Assembly (NCBI GenBank): GCA_038227745.1
Contig: JBBRPS010000586.1
Location: forward strand, 1 to 6,654
Length of the DNA stretch: 6,654 bases
Direction of reading: 5' to 3'
Origin: DASPXY01 sp038227745
GTDB taxonomy: Bacteria > Planctomycetota > Planctomycetia > Gemmatales > Gemmataceae
Shown: positions 6,571 through 6,654 of the stretch, in pieces
Layout: each line of letters begins with the position of its first letter
How positions within the stretch are numbered: position 1 is the stretch's first letter
Program-made: the position numbers and the translations under genes
Notes under the pieces: model-generated
Databases searched by the model: none
What the model saw: the letters and a program-made list of their open reading frames with translations, nothing else
Told to the model about the DNA's origin: nothing

Positions 6571-6603
6571 GCGGCGCTCGGCGCCGCTTTGGCTCTTTCT
6601 TTC
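6571..6603 (+). terminator. GC-rich hairpin with T-rich tail, probable intrinsic terminator
   Basis: A perfect 7-bp stem, GCGGCGC-TCG-GCGCCGC (6571-6587), is followed by TTTGGCTCTTTCTTTC. It lies 87 nt after the membrane protein stop. The stem and the pyrimidine-rich tail fit rho-independent termination on the plus strand, although the tail is interrupted and there is no pure T run. It forms the left part of a larger inverted repeat (see the next entry). Confidence 0.45.
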
Positions 6604-6654
6604 CCTCTGGCCGGGCCGCGGGACTACGAAAGAAAGACCGAAAGCGGCGCCGAG
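6577..6654. repeat. Large imperfect inverted repeat reaching the window edge
   Basis: The left arm (6577-6603, beginning CTCGGCGCCGCTTT) and the right arm (6628-6654, ending AAAGCGGCGCCGAG) are reverse complements at 25 of 27 positions. The 24-nt spacer is GC-rich. The two mismatches sit in the middle of the arms. The right arm ends at the window edge, so the repeat may be longer; left of the left arm, GCGCGCTTTGGAGTGCGGCG may be mirrored outside. The sense-strand tail is T-rich on both strands when read outward to inward, so it could act as a two-way terminator between convergent genes, or be a small palindromic repeat element. Confidence 0.65.

Overview
The window reads as chromosomal DNA from a GC-rich bacterium, most likely a planctomycete (Gemmata-like). 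This rests on protein style only: a putative-addiction-module antitoxin paired with a RelE-like toxin, a membrane protein with a C-terminal HEAT unit, weak or absent Shine-Dalgarno sequences before housekeeping genes, and very high GC at third codon positions. No rRNA or other phylogenetic marker is present, so this is an inference.

Left edge (1-655): on the minus strand lies a RelE/ParE-type toxin-antitoxin locus. The antitoxin is intact, and the toxin overlaps it by 4 nt (ATGA) but meets an in-frame TAG after only 27 codons. Divergent from it, on the plus strand, is what looks like the C-terminal remnant of a ribose-phosphate pyrophosphokinase (prs) that lacks the rest of the enzyme. The two broken genes side by side suggest a rearrangement or decay site.

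Core (720-4171): three confidently identified housekeeping genes lie head to tail on the plus strand with 66-83 nt gaps: a glutamine-dependent NAD+ synthetase (nadE), a nickel-responsive ribbon-helix-helix repressor (nikR) and diaminopimelate epimerase (dapF). All expected catalytic or metal-binding residues are visible. They serve different pathways (NAD synthesis, nickel homeostasis, lysine and peptidoglycan synthesis), so co-orientation need not mean a shared function.

Accessory stretch (about 4172-5404): a second, apparently complete toxin-antitoxin pair on the plus strand is preceded by a perfect inverted repeat that could be its operator. It converges on an unrecognised, helix-rich 169-residue protein on the minus strand. 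Codon third positions in the toxin-antitoxin pair are clearly less GC-rich than in dapF, which fits separate acquisition.

Right edge (5405-6654): a 245-nt divergent intergenic region leads to a membrane protein with about four predicted membrane segments and one C-terminal HEAT repeat. Its start is preceded by a small inverted repeat that covers the only plausible ribosome binding site. After it comes non-coding DNA ending in a GC-rich hairpin with a T-rich tail, nested in a larger imperfect inverted repeat (25 of 27 positions) that runs to the window edge.

I found no CRISPR array, tRNA, rRNA, transposase or clear new multi-gene system. The most unusual parts are the decayed left edge, the unrecognised 169-residue protein beside the second toxin-antitoxin pair, and the terminal inverted repeat.
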